Assembly: GCA_017525035.1 (NCBI GenBank)
Contig: JAFXTH010000010.1
Coordinates: forward strand, 1-45,440
Direction of reading: 5' to 3'
DNA length: 45,440 nt
DNA from: Bacilli bacterium
GTDB lineage: Bacteria > Bacillota_I > Bacilli_A > RF39 > UBA660
Shown: one piece after another, positions 1 through 7,913 of the stretch
Layout: every line of letters starts with the position of its first letter
Numbering within the stretch: position 1 is the first letter of the stretch
The notes under the pieces: model-generated
Seen by the model: only the letters and a program-made list of their open reading frames with translations
Databases searched by the model: none
Told to the model about the DNA's origin: nothing
Position numbers and translations under genes: made by a program

Positions 1-1
1 A

Positions 2-1009
2 GAAAAGAAAAAAGAAGTTAAGGAAGAACCTAAAAAAGAAAGCAATGTAGAAAAGAAGGCTGAGGAAAAACAAGAAGTTAAAGAATCAGTTAAAGTATAT
101 GAAAAAGGTTTAACCAAAACTAGAGAAAATTTTGTTTCAAAATTAATTAATTTAACTAACAGACATAGTAAGGTAGATGAAGAGTATTTTGATGAATTAG
201 AAGAAATACTTATAATGGCAGATATCGGTGTTGATACTGTTATGAGCTTTATGGATAGACTAAGAAAAAGAGTTAGAAGTGAAAATATTGAAGACTTAGA
301 ATACTTGAAAGAAGTTATAGTCGATGAATTATTTATTATCTATGTTAGTGATGAAGTAATAGTTAATAAAATTAATTTTGCCGAAAAAGGACCAACAGTA
401 ATTTTATTTGTAGGAGTTAACGGAGTAGGTAAGACTACTACTATTGCCAAAATAGCAGCTAAGCTTCATGATGAAGGTAAAAAAGTAATGATGGTTGCAG
501 GAGATACCTTTAGAGCAGGAGCAACAGAACAACTTGAAGAATGGGCTAAAAGAACTGATTCAATTTTTGTTGGAAAAGAAGAAGGTGCAGATCCATCAAG
601 TGTAATATATGATGGCCTTGAAAAAGCAGTTAAAGATAACATTGATGTTGTATTAATTGACACTGCAGGAAGACTTCAAAATAAAGTTAACTTAATGAAA
701 GAATTAGAAAAGATTAACAAAGTTATTGGTAAAGTTGTTGAAGGTGGACCTCATGAAACATTATTGGTAATTGATGCAACAACAGGACAAAACGGAATAA
801 GTCAAGCAAAGGCATTCAAAGAAATCACTAATATAACAGGTATAGTACTTACAAAACTAGACGGAACAGCAAAAGGTGGAATAGTACTTGCTATAAAAGA
901 AAGCGTAGGTATTCCAGTTAAATATATTGGGCTAGGAGAAAGAAAAGAAGACTTGCAAGTATTCGACATAGAAAAATATATTTATGGATTATTTAAAGAT
1001 ATGATGTAG
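2..1009 (+). CDS. ftsY: FtsY, SRP receptor GTPase (5' end outside window)
   Basis: FtsY is the membrane-associated GTPase receptor that docks ribosome-nascent chain-SRP complexes at the Sec translocon. The reading frame is open from the first bases of the window, so the gene is cut at its 5' end. The visible 335 residues start in a charged Lys/Glu-rich linker typical of the FtsY A domain, pass through the helical N domain, then show the G domain: P-loop GVNGVGKTTT (about residues 138-147 of the fragment), DTAGR (about 220-224) and TKLDG (about 284-288). The closing GLGE..DLQVFD pattern is typical of FtsY. An internal ATG at 215 is not the start, because coding sequence with FtsY-like N-domain helices continues upstream of it. 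ylxM follows after 7 bases, so the two are surely co-transcribed. Confidence 0.97.
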   Translation, partial: EKKKEVKEEPKKESNVEKKAEEKQEVKESVKVYEKGLTKTRENFVSKLINLTNRHSKVDEEYFDELEEILIMADIGVDTVMSFMDRLRKRVRSENIEDLEYLKEVIVDELFIIYVSDEVIVNKINFAEKGPTVILFVGVNGVGKTTTIAKIAAKLHDEGKKVMMVAGDTFRAGATEQLEEWAKRTDSIFVGKEEGADPSSVIYDGLEKAVKDNIDVVLIDTAGRLQNKVNLMKELEKINKVIGKVVEGGPHETLLVIDATTGQNGISQAKAFKEITNITGIVLTKLDGTAKGGIVLAIKESVGIPVKYIGLGERKEDLQVFDIEKYIYGLFKDMM

Positions 1010-1016
1010 GTGACTT

Positions 1017-1310
1017 ATGGATAGAGTTGTATATTTAAATTTACTGTATGACCTATACAAAGAATTGTTTACAGAAAAGCAACAAATGTACTTTGAGTCA
1101 TATTACTTTGAAAACTTATCATTGAGTGAAATAGCAGAGAATAACGATGTCTCAAGAAATGCTGTTCATAATCAAATAAAGATTATGGAAGAAAAGCTTA
1201 TTGAACTAGAAGATAAGTTGAAACTTAATGAAAAAAAAGATAAAATAATTAATAAGTTAGAAAATAAGATTGATAAGGATCTATTAGAAGAAATAAAAGG
1301 AATATTATAG
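1017..1310 (+). CDS. ylxM: YlxM family (UPF0122) helix-turn-helix protein
   Basis: A 97-aa protein of the YlxM/p13 family, a small DNA-binding-like protein encoded beside ffh and ftsY in many Gram-positive bacteria and reported to interact with SRP in streptococci. The central segment (about residues 25-55) has the sigma-70 region 4-like helix-turn-helix pattern: QMYFESYYFENLSLSEIAE, then a recognition helix containing SRNAVHNQI. A Lys/Glu-rich coiled tail follows. The start is fixed by AGGTGA a few bases upstream of the ATG. It sits between ftsY and the HerA-like gene, with 7- and 9-base gaps, in one operon. Confidence 0.9.
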   Translation: MDRVVYLNLLYDLYKELFTEKQQMYFESYYFENLSLSEIAENNDVSRNAVHNQIKIMEEKLIELEDKLKLNEKKDKIINKLENKIDKDLLEEIKGIL

Positions 1311-1319
1311 AGGTGGAAT

Positions 1320-3074
1320 ATGTTTGATAAGATATCATATATTAATGAAACTAGCGTATACGTTGATTTAATGCCAGGTGTAGAAATTAAAAATAATATA
1401 CTAAGTTCACACGTTGTTATTGAAGATGCGGAAAAACAATTACTTGGAGAAATAGCAGAAGTAAATCAAACTCAAGTAAGTATTAAATTATTGGGTGAAT
1501 TTACTAATGGTAAACTATTTGGTGGTATCATAAGAAAACCATTAATGGATGCAAAAGTAAGATCAGTTAATGAACAAGAAATTGCAATTATCCTAGGGCA
1601 AACAAATGAAGGCGCAATGTATTTAGGAAGAAGTCCTTTCTATAATGGTGCTCCAGTATGCCTAAGTGTTAATAATTTCTTTGGAAACCATTTTGCTATA
1701 TTTGGTAACTCTGGAAGTGGTAAATCATGCGGTACTGCAAGAGTTATTCAAAACGTATTTATGAACAAAGAAACTCCACCATTAAATGCTAATATAATTA
1801 TCTTTGATGTTTCTGGAGAATATCCAAATGCATTCTCTAGATTATCAGAAATAGATCCAAGATATGATTATAGAGTATTAACAACTAGCCAAACTAATAA
1901 AGAATATGAACAACTAAGAATTCCACTATGGCTATTGAATGCTAATGATTTGGCACTATTATTAATGTCTAGCGCACATTCACAATTACCAATTGTAGAA
2001 AGAATGTTAAAACTAGCTAGAATATTTGCTGAATCAACAGCAATGAGTGAAATGTACAAAGATCACTTAATTGCAAAAGCTATAATTTCTATTTTATTCA
2101 GTGATTCAACACCAGTTAAGAAAAAGAACGACATTTTTGCAATAGTAGAAACATGTCCAACACCAAACTTTAACATGGAGGCAACAATAACTGGTATTGG
2201 TTACACAAGAAAATTAAGAGAATGTTTTAACATAGATAAGACTGGAACATTTACAGAAAGTATTTTGTTCACAGAATATGTAACATCATTTGTTAAAGAA
2301 GAATTAGATAGTTATGAACCAACTGGATTAACATATTACAATTTGCAAGATTTAGAGAAAGCATTAGACTTTACTTTAATATCTGAAGGTTGGTATAATA
2401 ATCCAAACACATATGCAGATGCTGCAAGTGTTAGAGTAAGATTACACTCATTAATAACTAGTGAACAAGCTAAGATCTTTGATTATCCAGACCATGTAGA
2501 TGTTCAACAATTCTTGAGTGCAACAATGTTTAAAGATAATAAGAAACGTCAAATCGTTATTATTAACCCAGAAGATATGGATGACTCTTTAGCAGCAGTT
2601 ATTACAAAGATATTTACAAGAATTATCTTTGATTTTGCTAAGACAGTTCCTAATAAGGGAGCAATTCCATTCCATATTATTGTAGAAGAAGCACACAGAT
2701 ACATTAAAAACGATAATGACCATTATTTAATTGGTTACAATATATTTGAACGTGTTGCAAAAGAGGGAAGAAAATATGGAGTTATCTTAGGTGTAATTTC
2801 ACAAAGACCTGTTGAATTATCTGATACAGTTATTTCACAGTGTTCTAACTTCTTAATATTTAAAACAAACCATCCAGTGGATGAAGAATATATAAGAAAA
2901 ATGATTCCAAATATCAATAGTGATATTGTGGATAAACAAAAAGGATTGCAGTCAGGTACATGTCTAGGATTTGGAACAGCATTCAAAATCCCAGTAATTG
3001 TACATCTTGATATGCCAGATCCAGCACCACTATCATCAAATAGTGATATCGTAGTAAATTGGAAAAACATATAG
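1320..3074 (+). CDS. HerA-like DUF87 ATPase
   Basis: A 584-aa ATPase of the HerA/FtsK superfamily (HerA, DUF87 type). The N-terminal 100 residues form a small beta-rich HAS-barrel-like domain, followed by the ATPase core: Walker A GNSGSGKS at residues 129-136, a conserved IIIFDVSGEY strand, and Walker B IIVEEAHRYI with the EEAH signature at 456-459. After it comes the sensor-like strand VILGVISQRPVELSDTVISQ. HerA proteins are hexameric DNA translocases; archaeal ones work with NurA in end resection, while bacterial ones occur in many defence and housekeeping contexts. No nuclease gene adjoins it. The start is supported by GAGGTG ahead of the ATG. Its place between ylxM and ffh (9 and 10 bases away) is unusual. 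The family is clear; the cellular role is unknown. Confidence 0.85.
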   Translation: MFDKISYINETSVYVDLMPGVEIKNNILSSHVVIEDAEKQLLGEIAEVNQTQVSIKLLGEFTNGKLFGGIIRKPLMDAKVRSVNEQEIAIILGQTNEGAMYLGRSPFYNGAPVCLSVNNFFGNHFAIFGNSGSGKSCGTARVIQNVFMNKETPPLNANIIIFDVSGEYPNAFSRLSEIDPRYDYRVLTTSQTNKEYEQLRIPLWLLNANDLALLLMSSAHSQLPIVERMLKLARIFAESTAMSEMYKDHLIAKAIISILFSDSTPVKKKNDIFAIVETCPTPNFNMEATITGIGYTRKLRECFNIDKTGTFTESILFTEYVTSFVKEELDSYEPTGLTYYNLQDLEKALDFTLISEGWYNNPNTYADAASVRVRLHSLITSEQAKIFDYPDHVDVQQFLSATMFKDNKKRQIVIINPEDMDDSLAAVITKIFTRIIFDFAKTVPNKGAIPFHIIVEEAHRYIKNDNDHYLIGYNIFERVAKEGRKYGVILGVISQRPVELSDTVISQCSNFLIFKTNHPVDEEYIRKMIPNINSDIVDKQKGLQSGTCLGFGTAFKIPVIVHLDMPDPAPLSSNSDIVVNWKNI

Positions 3075-3084
3075 AGGTGATAAA

Positions 3085-4392
3085 ATGTTTGAGAGCTTGG
3101 GGGAAAGATTACAAAGTGCTCTTTCAAAAATTAAAGGAACAGGTAAGATTACCGAAAATAACATAAGTGATATGATGCGTGAGATTCGTCTTGCGCTTTT
3201 GGAAGCTGATGTTAACTATACTGTAGTAAAGGAATTTACAAACAAAGTTAAAGAAAAAGCTTTAGGTGAAGAAGTACAAAGAAGCTTAAAACCTGGAGAA
3301 GTATTTGTTAAGATTGTTAAAGATGAATTAACAGAACTTTTAGGTGGAGAGCAAAAACCATTAAACCTTAATGGTAATCCAGCAATACTTATGTTGGTTG
3401 GTCTTCAAGGTAGTGGTAAAACTACACATATTGGTAAATTATCTTTAATGTTAAGAAAAAAACATGCCAAAAAGCCACTTCTTGTTGCGTGCGATGTATA
3501 TCGTCCAGCTGCAATAGACCAATTAAAACAAATTGGAAAACAATTAAACATCGAAGTATATGAAGAAGGTAAGAAAGACCCAGTAGAAATTGCTGAAAAT
3601 GCTATTAAATATGCTAAAGAAAACAAATACGATTATGTTTTAATAGATACAGCAGGTCGTTTACATATTGATGAAGACTTGATGGAAGAGCTAGAAAACA
3701 TAAGAAAGAAAGTTAATCCACAAGAAATACTACTTGTAATTGACTCTATGATGGGGCAAGATGCTATTAATGTTATTGAAGGATTTAATAGTAAATTACC
3801 ACTTACAGGAGTTATATTAACTAAGTTGGATGGTGATACACGTGGTGGTGTAGCATTATCAGTAAGACATTTAACTAATGTTCCAATTAAATTCATTGGT
3901 ATTAGTGAAAAAATGGATGGACTAGATGTATTTGATCCAGAAAGAATGGCTGGAAGAATATTGGGAATGGGAGATATTATATCTCTTGTTGAAAAAGTTC
4001 AATCAGAAATAGATGAAAAAGAGGCAGAGAAAGCTGCTAAGAAAATGCAAAATGGTAAGTTTGACTTAGAAGACTTCCTATCTAGCATGAAACAAGTTAA
4101 AAAGCTTGGTCCTCTTGAGAACCTTCTTAAACTAGTTCCAGGAGCATCTAAGATGGGACTTAATAAAGTTCAAATAGATCCAAAACAACTTGCACACATT
4201 GAGGCTATTGTTCTTTCGATGACACCAAAAGAAAGAAAAAATCCAGACATTATTAAAGCAAGTAGAAAAACAAGAATAGCAAAAGGCTCTGGAAGATCTG
4301 TTCAAGAAGTAAATCAATTACTTCAACAATTTGAGCAAATGAAAAAGATGATGAAACAAATGTCTAATGGTAACATGAAAATGCCATTTTAA
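3085..4392 (+). CDS. ffh: Ffh, SRP54 signal recognition particle GTPase
   Basis: Ffh binds 4.5S/SRP RNA and the signal peptides of nascent chains and delivers them to FtsY. The 435-aa protein has the usual length. The N domain starts MFESLGERLQSAL; the G domain carries the P-loop GLQGSGKTT (106-114), DTAGR (188-192) and TKLDGDTRGG. The Met-rich M domain follows: LGMGDIISLVEK, then a C terminus with repeated methionines (MKKMMKQMSNGNMKMPF) that would line the signal-peptide groove. AGAGGTGAT precedes the ATG. It is the last gene of the ftsY-ylxM-herA-ffh operon; a terminator starts immediately after the stop. No SRP RNA gene was recognised in this window. Confidence 0.98.
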   Translation: MFESLGERLQSALSKIKGTGKITENNISDMMREIRLALLEADVNYTVVKEFTNKVKEKALGEEVQRSLKPGEVFVKIVKDELTELLGGEQKPLNLNGNPAILMLVGLQGSGKTTHIGKLSLMLRKKHAKKPLLVACDVYRPAAIDQLKQIGKQLNIEVYEEGKKDPVEIAENAIKYAKENKYDYVLIDTAGRLHIDEDLMEELENIRKKVNPQEILLVIDSMMGQDAINVIEGFNSKLPLTGVILTKLDGDTRGGVALSVRHLTNVPIKFIGISEKMDGLDVFDPERMAGRILGMGDIISLVEKVQSEIDEKEAEKAAKKMQNGKFDLEDFLSSMKQVKKLGPLENLLKLVPGASKMGLNKVQIDPKQLAHIEAIVLSMTPKERKNPDIIKASRKTRIAKGSGRSVQEVNQLLQQFEQMKKMMKQMSNGNMKMPF

Positions 4393-4420
4393 AACTTCAC
4401 GCTGGTGAAGTTTTTTATTT
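4393..4420 (+). terminator. Rho-independent terminator after ffh
   Basis: AACTTCAC (4393-4400), loop GCTG, GTGAAGTT (4405-4412): a perfect 8-bp stem running into a T tract. It ends the ftsY-ffh operon. The next promoter begins inside the T tract. Confidence 0.9.
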
Positions 4421-4447
4421 ACATAAATACACAAAATATGATATATT
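4418..4447 (+). promoter_or_regulatory. Promoter for the 4480-6733 operon
   Basis: TTTACA (4418-4423), an 18-base spacer and TATATT (4442-4447), preceded by TGA so that it resembles an extended -10. The CAAAATATG(A/G)TA context recurs before the genes at 8001, 14652 and 27737, suggesting a shared vegetative promoter style. Confidence 0.55.
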
Positions 4448-4479
4448 TATATATATAGTAACAATAGAAGAGGTATATT

Positions 4480-5001
4480 ATGAAAAAAGCATTAAAAATT
4501 GTTTTAAGTATAGTTATTTCAGTATATTTAATACTAATCGTATTCACAACAGCATTCCTACTAAATAGAAATGATTATGGAGTTTCTTCTTTTGCAGGAA
4601 GATATCTAGTACTTGTTGAAGATGAGGGAATAGAAGACTACAGTAACAACACACTTTTATTTATCAGTAAAGTAGATAATAAAAATATCGAAATTGGACA
4701 AAAGGCATTTTTCTATGATACTTATTCAACAGATCATAAAATAAAATATGCTGAAGTTGTAAGAAAAGAAGAAATTAATGAAAAAGAAACAACATATGTA
4801 TTAAAAGATAACTCTTCTGTATCTAGTGAATATGTATTAGGTACAAAAGAATCAACATCAGCACATCACTTCTTAGGACAATTACTTTATGTATTACAAT
4901 CTAAATGGGGATTCCTATTCTTAGTTGTATTTCCATTATTCTTGGCTTTCATATACGAAATATACGCAATCTATAAAGAAATTAAAAATAATAAACAATG
5001 A
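4480..5001 (+). CDS. Signal-peptidase-I-like membrane protein, probably inactive
   Basis: A 173-aa protein with an N-terminal membrane helix (about 6-28), a short extracellular beta-rich body and a C-terminal membrane helix (about 143-165). This layout, and alignment by eye with the two other SipW-type peptidases at 5606 and 12676, suggest the same fold: the segment ending VLGTKESTS matches the place where active enzymes read GRV followed by the pre-helix linker. The catalytic motifs are absent: the SGSM.P box is replaced by a VLVEDEG-like stretch and the THR(I/V) histidine box by a KYAEVV-like stretch. It is therefore probably a pseudopeptidase, perhaps a chaperone or binding partner for substrates. 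Its stop overlaps the next start as ATGA, implying translational coupling. The assignment rests on visual alignment only. Confidence 0.55.
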   Translation: MKKALKIVLSIVISVYLILIVFTTAFLLNRNDYGVSSFAGRYLVLVEDEGIEDYSNNTLLFISKVDNKNIEIGQKAFFYDTYSTDHKIKYAEVVRKEEINEKETTYVLKDNSSVSSEYVLGTKESTSAHHFLGQLLYVLQSKWGFLFLVVFPLFLAFIYEIYAIYKEIKNNKQ

Positions 5002-5609
5002 AAAAACATATAATGGTCTTAGCACCATTCTTTTTCTTAATTGGAATATATCTTTTAATAGGATCGTATGGATTGTTTGAGAGTGAAAGAACTAATACTA
5101 GCCAAATAGATATAGCTAAGTGGCAGGTAAAAGTTAATAATGATAGTATAGATGGAAGTACATCAACATTTACAGTTGATAATATAAACTGGAACTCATC
5201 ACCAAATGTAAAAGAGGGTAAGATAGCTCCAGGAGGAAGCGGTTACTTTGATATAGTAATTGATCCAAATGATACAGATGTATCAATAATATATAATATT
5301 ACATTTGATTTTTCTAACTTAGATGAAGATCAATTTCAAATTGATGAAATAATAGAACTAGACAATAAACCAATTGTACATACAGACACATACACATATA
5401 GTAATATAATGACATTAGATGATATTAATAATAATGAAACTAATACTATAAGAGTATACTTAAGCTGGGTAAATGATGAGAATAACAATGAAAAAGATTC
5501 TGATTTAGGCAAAGTATATAACAATAGTATTGAGATACCAATAACAGTTGAAATTTTGCAATATATGGATGGTGATACTTTGACTAGTATAGAGGAGAAT
5601 ACACCATGA
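4998..5609 (+). CDS. TasA/camelysin-like exported protein
   Basis: A 203-aa small exported protein. An N-terminal hydrophobic segment (about 5-24) ends in a GSYGLF sequence resembling the G(T)YA.F cleavage region of SipW-dependent proteins. It is followed by IAKWQVKVN, a pattern shared with the minus-strand protein at 13948 (IARWKILVN). Further shared features are a KEGKIAPGGSGYFDI-like loop, matching NEGVIAPNAEGYFDL in that protein, and a conserved VYLSWVND strand near the C terminus. The fold is expected to be the TasA/CalY jelly roll, and the role a fibre or matrix subunit processed by a SipW-type peptidase. Its start and stop both overlap its neighbours as ATGA, so it is tightly coupled to the two peptidase-like genes. 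Confidence 0.75.
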   Translation: MKKHIMVLAPFFFLIGIYLLIGSYGLFESERTNTSQIDIAKWQVKVNNDSIDGSTSTFTVDNINWNSSPNVKEGKIAPGGSGYFDIVIDPNDTDVSIIYNITFDFSNLDEDQFQIDEIIELDNKPIVHTDTYTYSNIMTLDDINNNETNTIRVYLSWVNDENNNEKDSDLGKVYNNSIEIPITVEILQYMDGDTLTSIEENTP

Positions 5610-6733
5610 AAAATAAAATATTGAAGATAACAAGAAAAGTTATTACAACAATACTTAGCATTATAATGATATTACCTATGTTGCTTGCTGTATATAACTT
5701 TTTTTCAGTTAAAATATTAAATCAACCATATTCTAATGTTTTTGGATATACTGTATTTGAAGTTATAAGTGGAAGTATGTCCCCAACAATAGATAAATAT
5801 GACGTAATACTTGTAAAAATTAATGACGACTACGATGTAGGGGATGTAGTATCGTTTGAAAGTAACGGGGCAATAATAACTCACAGAATTACAGAAATAA
5901 GAGATGATACATGCATAACAAGAGGAGATGCTAACAACACAATAGACAAACCAATAAAAAAAGATAAGATTATTGGAAGAGTTGTTAAAACATTTTCAAA
6001 AGTAGGAGTATGGACTAAAGTCCTTACAACTCCTAAAGTAATGGTTGCATGTCTTGCTACCATTGCCATAATGATATATACAATAAAACTTTTAAAGAAA
6101 AAAGAAAAAGTACAAATCGAGAATATAAAAGAAGATAATAGTGAAAGAAGAAGAGAGATTATGGAGAAGTTAAAGCATAATAATAGACTTAAAATTGAAA
6201 TATGTATATTCTTTATATTGCTAGCATTATTACTATTCTTGGTACCATATACTTTTTCAAGATTAAGAACAGAAACAAGAGCAAATCCGACTGTGGATAT
6301 TGCCTTCTTCCTTGCAAAAGACACATATACGCATGAAGAAATAAATTTAACTGATTTAAAACCAGGAGATAGCAGTTCATATACCTTTAGTGTATCTAAC
6401 ACTGATGGAACAAATAGATCAGAAGTAAATATGGACTATTTTGTTGAAGTAAAAGCTACAACTAATTTACCGCTTAGATATGATCTTTACTTAATAAACA
6501 GTGGAATAGATGTTCCTTTTATAAGTGATGAAGAAATAATAAGCGATGAAGATGGAACATATTTCAAAACATTAAAAACGTCAAGTAGGACACTTGACTT
6601 TGAAAATGACACGACAGATTATTACAAGTTGACTATAAGCTTTGATAGCGAATATAGCACTCATAAATATCAAGATGTTGCAGAAAACATAGAAATAACA
6701 GTAAATGCTAAACAAAAACTAGATACAGATTAA
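5606..6733 (+). CDS. SipW-type signal peptidase I fused to a TasA-like exported domain
   Basis: A 375-aa fusion. Residues 1-160 form a complete SipW/ER-type signal peptidase I: membrane helix at about 9-31, catalytic serine S57 in SGSMSPT (55-61), histidine H93 in the ITHRI box (His replaces the bacterial Lys in this subfamily), a RGDANN segment, a GRVV strand, and a second membrane helix at about 145-160. A charged linker leads to M186 and a third membrane segment (LKIEICIFFILLALLLFLVP). A TasA-like domain then follows, with LKPGDSSSYTFSVSN and a beta-rich end. The frame is unbroken, so this is a real fusion, although ATG 6161 (M186) has a purine-rich stretch before it and could give an independent second product. 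It is the last gene of the 4480 operon; no terminator hairpin is visible after it. Confidence 0.85.
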   Translation: MKNKILKITRKVITTILSIIMILPMLLAVYNFFSVKILNQPYSNVFGYTVFEVISGSMSPTIDKYDVILVKINDDYDVGDVVSFESNGAIITHRITEIRDDTCITRGDANNTIDKPIKKDKIIGRVVKTFSKVGVWTKVLTTPKVMVACLATIAIMIYTIKLLKKKEKVQIENIKEDNSERRREIMEKLKHNNRLKIEICIFFILLALLLFLVPYTFSRLRTETRANPTVDIAFFLAKDTYTHEEINLTDLKPGDSSSYTFSVSNTDGTNRSEVNMDYFVEVKATTNLPLRYDLYLINSGIDVPFISDEEIISDEDGTYFKTLKTSSRTLDFENDTTDYYKLTISFDSEYSTHKYQDVAENIEITVNAKQKLDTD

Positions 6734-6734
6734 T

Positions 6735-6810
6735 AGTTGACAAGTTTACATAAAAAGTGACAACTTTGCACAAAAGTTGACAAAAGATATTGCGAAAGGC
6801 AGTGTCAACT
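6735..6810 (+). repeat. Operator-like repeat array upstream of the 6872 gene
   Basis: AGTTGACA occurs at 6735-6742 and again exactly 40 bases later at 6775-6782. A related copy AGTGACA lies between them at 6756-6762, giving a step of 19-21 bases (two helical turns). The first two copies extend into similar 20-base units (AGTTGACAAGTTTACATAAA and AGTGACAACTTTGCACAAAA). A perfect inverted copy TGTCAACT lies at 6803-6810, inside the promoter spacer. The regular phasing suggests binding sites for one regulator; the identity of the regulator is unknown. Confidence 0.6.
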
Positions 6811-6818
6811 GATATACT
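6790..6818 (+). promoter_or_regulatory. Promoter of the 6872 gene
   Basis: TTGCGA (6790-6795), a 17-base spacer and TATACT (6813-6818). The spacer carries the inverted TGTCAACT repeat, so a bound protein could block or recruit polymerase here. The predicted transcript starts near 6825 and has about 45 bases of leader. Confidence 0.6.
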
Positions 6819-6835
6819 ACAATTATCTTAGACGA

Positions 6836-6853
6836 AAATATCAGTCGATATTT
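6836..6853 (+). promoter_or_regulatory. 5' UTR hairpin just before the ribosome binding site
   Basis: AAATATC (6836-6842), loop AGTC, GATATTT (6847-6853): a perfect 7-bp stem near the expected 5' end of the transcript and 4-5 bases ahead of the GGAGGG site. It may stabilise the mRNA or affect translation of the gene at 6872. No T tract follows, so it is not a terminator. Confidence 0.45.
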
Positions 6854-6871
6854 GTATTGGAGGGAATAAAA

Positions 6872-7903
6872 ATGGAGAATAAGAAGAGAAGAAGCAAGAA
6901 GAGAAGATTATTATTACTTTTAATAGCATTATTTTTTACAACTGTAATGTTTACTACAACAACTTATGCATGGTTTACTGCAAACCAAACTGTTAAAGTT
7001 AATTCATTAACTGTTAATGTAGAAGCTAAAAACGGTATCCAAATTTCTGTTGATGGTACTAACTGGAAGTCAATTATCCAAACAGAAGATATAACTGGAG
7101 CAGCTACTTCATATAGTGCTAGTGTTAACCAATTGCCTACAACTATGGAACCAGTATCTACAGTTGGTGAAATAGACACTACTGGTAAAATGAAGATGTA
7201 CTATGGTACTATCACAAGTAATGCTGGCGGAAGTTATATTCTAACTGCACAAAAAGATACTGAGGTTAGTGGAACAAGTGGTAAGTTTATCGCATTCGAT
7301 TTATTCTTTAAAGTTACTTCACAAACACAAATATATATATCAAAAGCATCTGGAGTACAAGTTGCTGATGCAGATGACACAGGTATCAAAAATGCTTCAA
7401 GAGTAGGATTTGTTGTTCTTGGTAATGCTGATGCCGGAGATTCTGTTGCAAATATCCAAGCACTAGGATTAAACTTATCTGCTGAACAAGCAGCAGCAAT
7501 CCCTAAATATATTTGGGAACCAAACTATGACGTTCATACAGCAGCAGCTGTAGCACATGCACGTGATACATACGGTGTAACAACTACTCAAACAGCTGGA
7601 AGTCAAATTTCATATGTAGGAGTTAAAAATGATATTGCAGCTACTGACAACGTATTAGTTCAAGTAACTGATCCAACAAGTTACGCAACAACATATTCAT
7701 CATTATTTGGTGCTGTTAACGTAACACATGCTACTAAAGCAGGAGCTGGATTTGATGCAAACTTAGGATTATTTACTCTACAAGCTGGTATTACTAAAGT
7801 AAGAATTTACATGTGGGTTGAAGGACAAGATGTTGATTGCGAAAACAATGCATCTGGTGGATCAATTAAATATGATTTAGTAATTACTACACTAAGCGAA
7901 TAA
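6872..7903 (+). CDS. Exported TYAWFT-signal protein, candidate major fibre/matrix subunit
   Basis: A 343-aa exported protein. I chose ATG 6872, placed after GGAGGG; an in-frame TTG at 6857 lies upstream of that site and is unlikely. A basic start (MENKKRRSKKRR) leads into a hydrophobic helix ending TTTTYAWFT, the form of signal seen in many SipW-type substrates. The mature part is Thr/Ala/Val-rich and beta-rich, and ends with VRIYMWVEGQDVDCEN, shared almost exactly with the paralogue at 15436. Other shared blocks are SVDGTNWKSI, GKFIAFDLFFKV and WEPNYDVHT. It is monocistronic, with its own promoter, operator-like repeats, UTR hairpin and terminator, which points to separate and probably strong, regulated expression. 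The biochemical function is not known. Confidence 0.8.
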   Translation: MENKKRRSKKRRLLLLLIALFFTTVMFTTTTYAWFTANQTVKVNSLTVNVEAKNGIQISVDGTNWKSIIQTEDITGAATSYSASVNQLPTTMEPVSTVGEIDTTGKMKMYYGTITSNAGGSYILTAQKDTEVSGTSGKFIAFDLFFKVTSQTQIYISKASGVQVADADDTGIKNASRVGFVVLGNADAGDSVANIQALGLNLSAEQAAAIPKYIWEPNYDVHTAAAVAHARDTYGVTTTQTAGSQISYVGVKNDIAATDNVLVQVTDPTSYATTYSSLFGAVNVTHATKAGAGFDANLGLFTLQAGITKVRIYMWVEGQDVDCENNASGGSIKYDLVITTLSE

Positions 7904-7913
7904 TAAATAATAA

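Noticed and set aside
215-1009. ATG 215 as the start of FtsY
   Set aside because: The frame is open from position 2 and encodes the charged linker and the beginning of the N domain, so the start lies outside the window.
2735-3127. Minus-strand frame across the end of the HerA-like gene and start of ffh
   Set aside because: It overlaps two well-supported genes, has no ribosome site and no recognisable product.
5606-6733. Sequencing frameshift joining two genes
   Set aside because: Both halves are in one uninterrupted frame; no shift or stop remnant is needed to explain them, so a true fusion (or internal start at 6161) is the simpler reading.
6734-6871. CRISPR-like or attachment-site interpretation of the repeats before the 6872 gene
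   Set aside because: Copies are too short (7-8 bases core) and sit on a promoter with helical phasing; no integrase, cas gene or tRNA is near.
6857-6871. TTG 6857 as start of the major exported protein
   Set aside because: It precedes the GGAGGG ribosome site, which positions ATG 6872.
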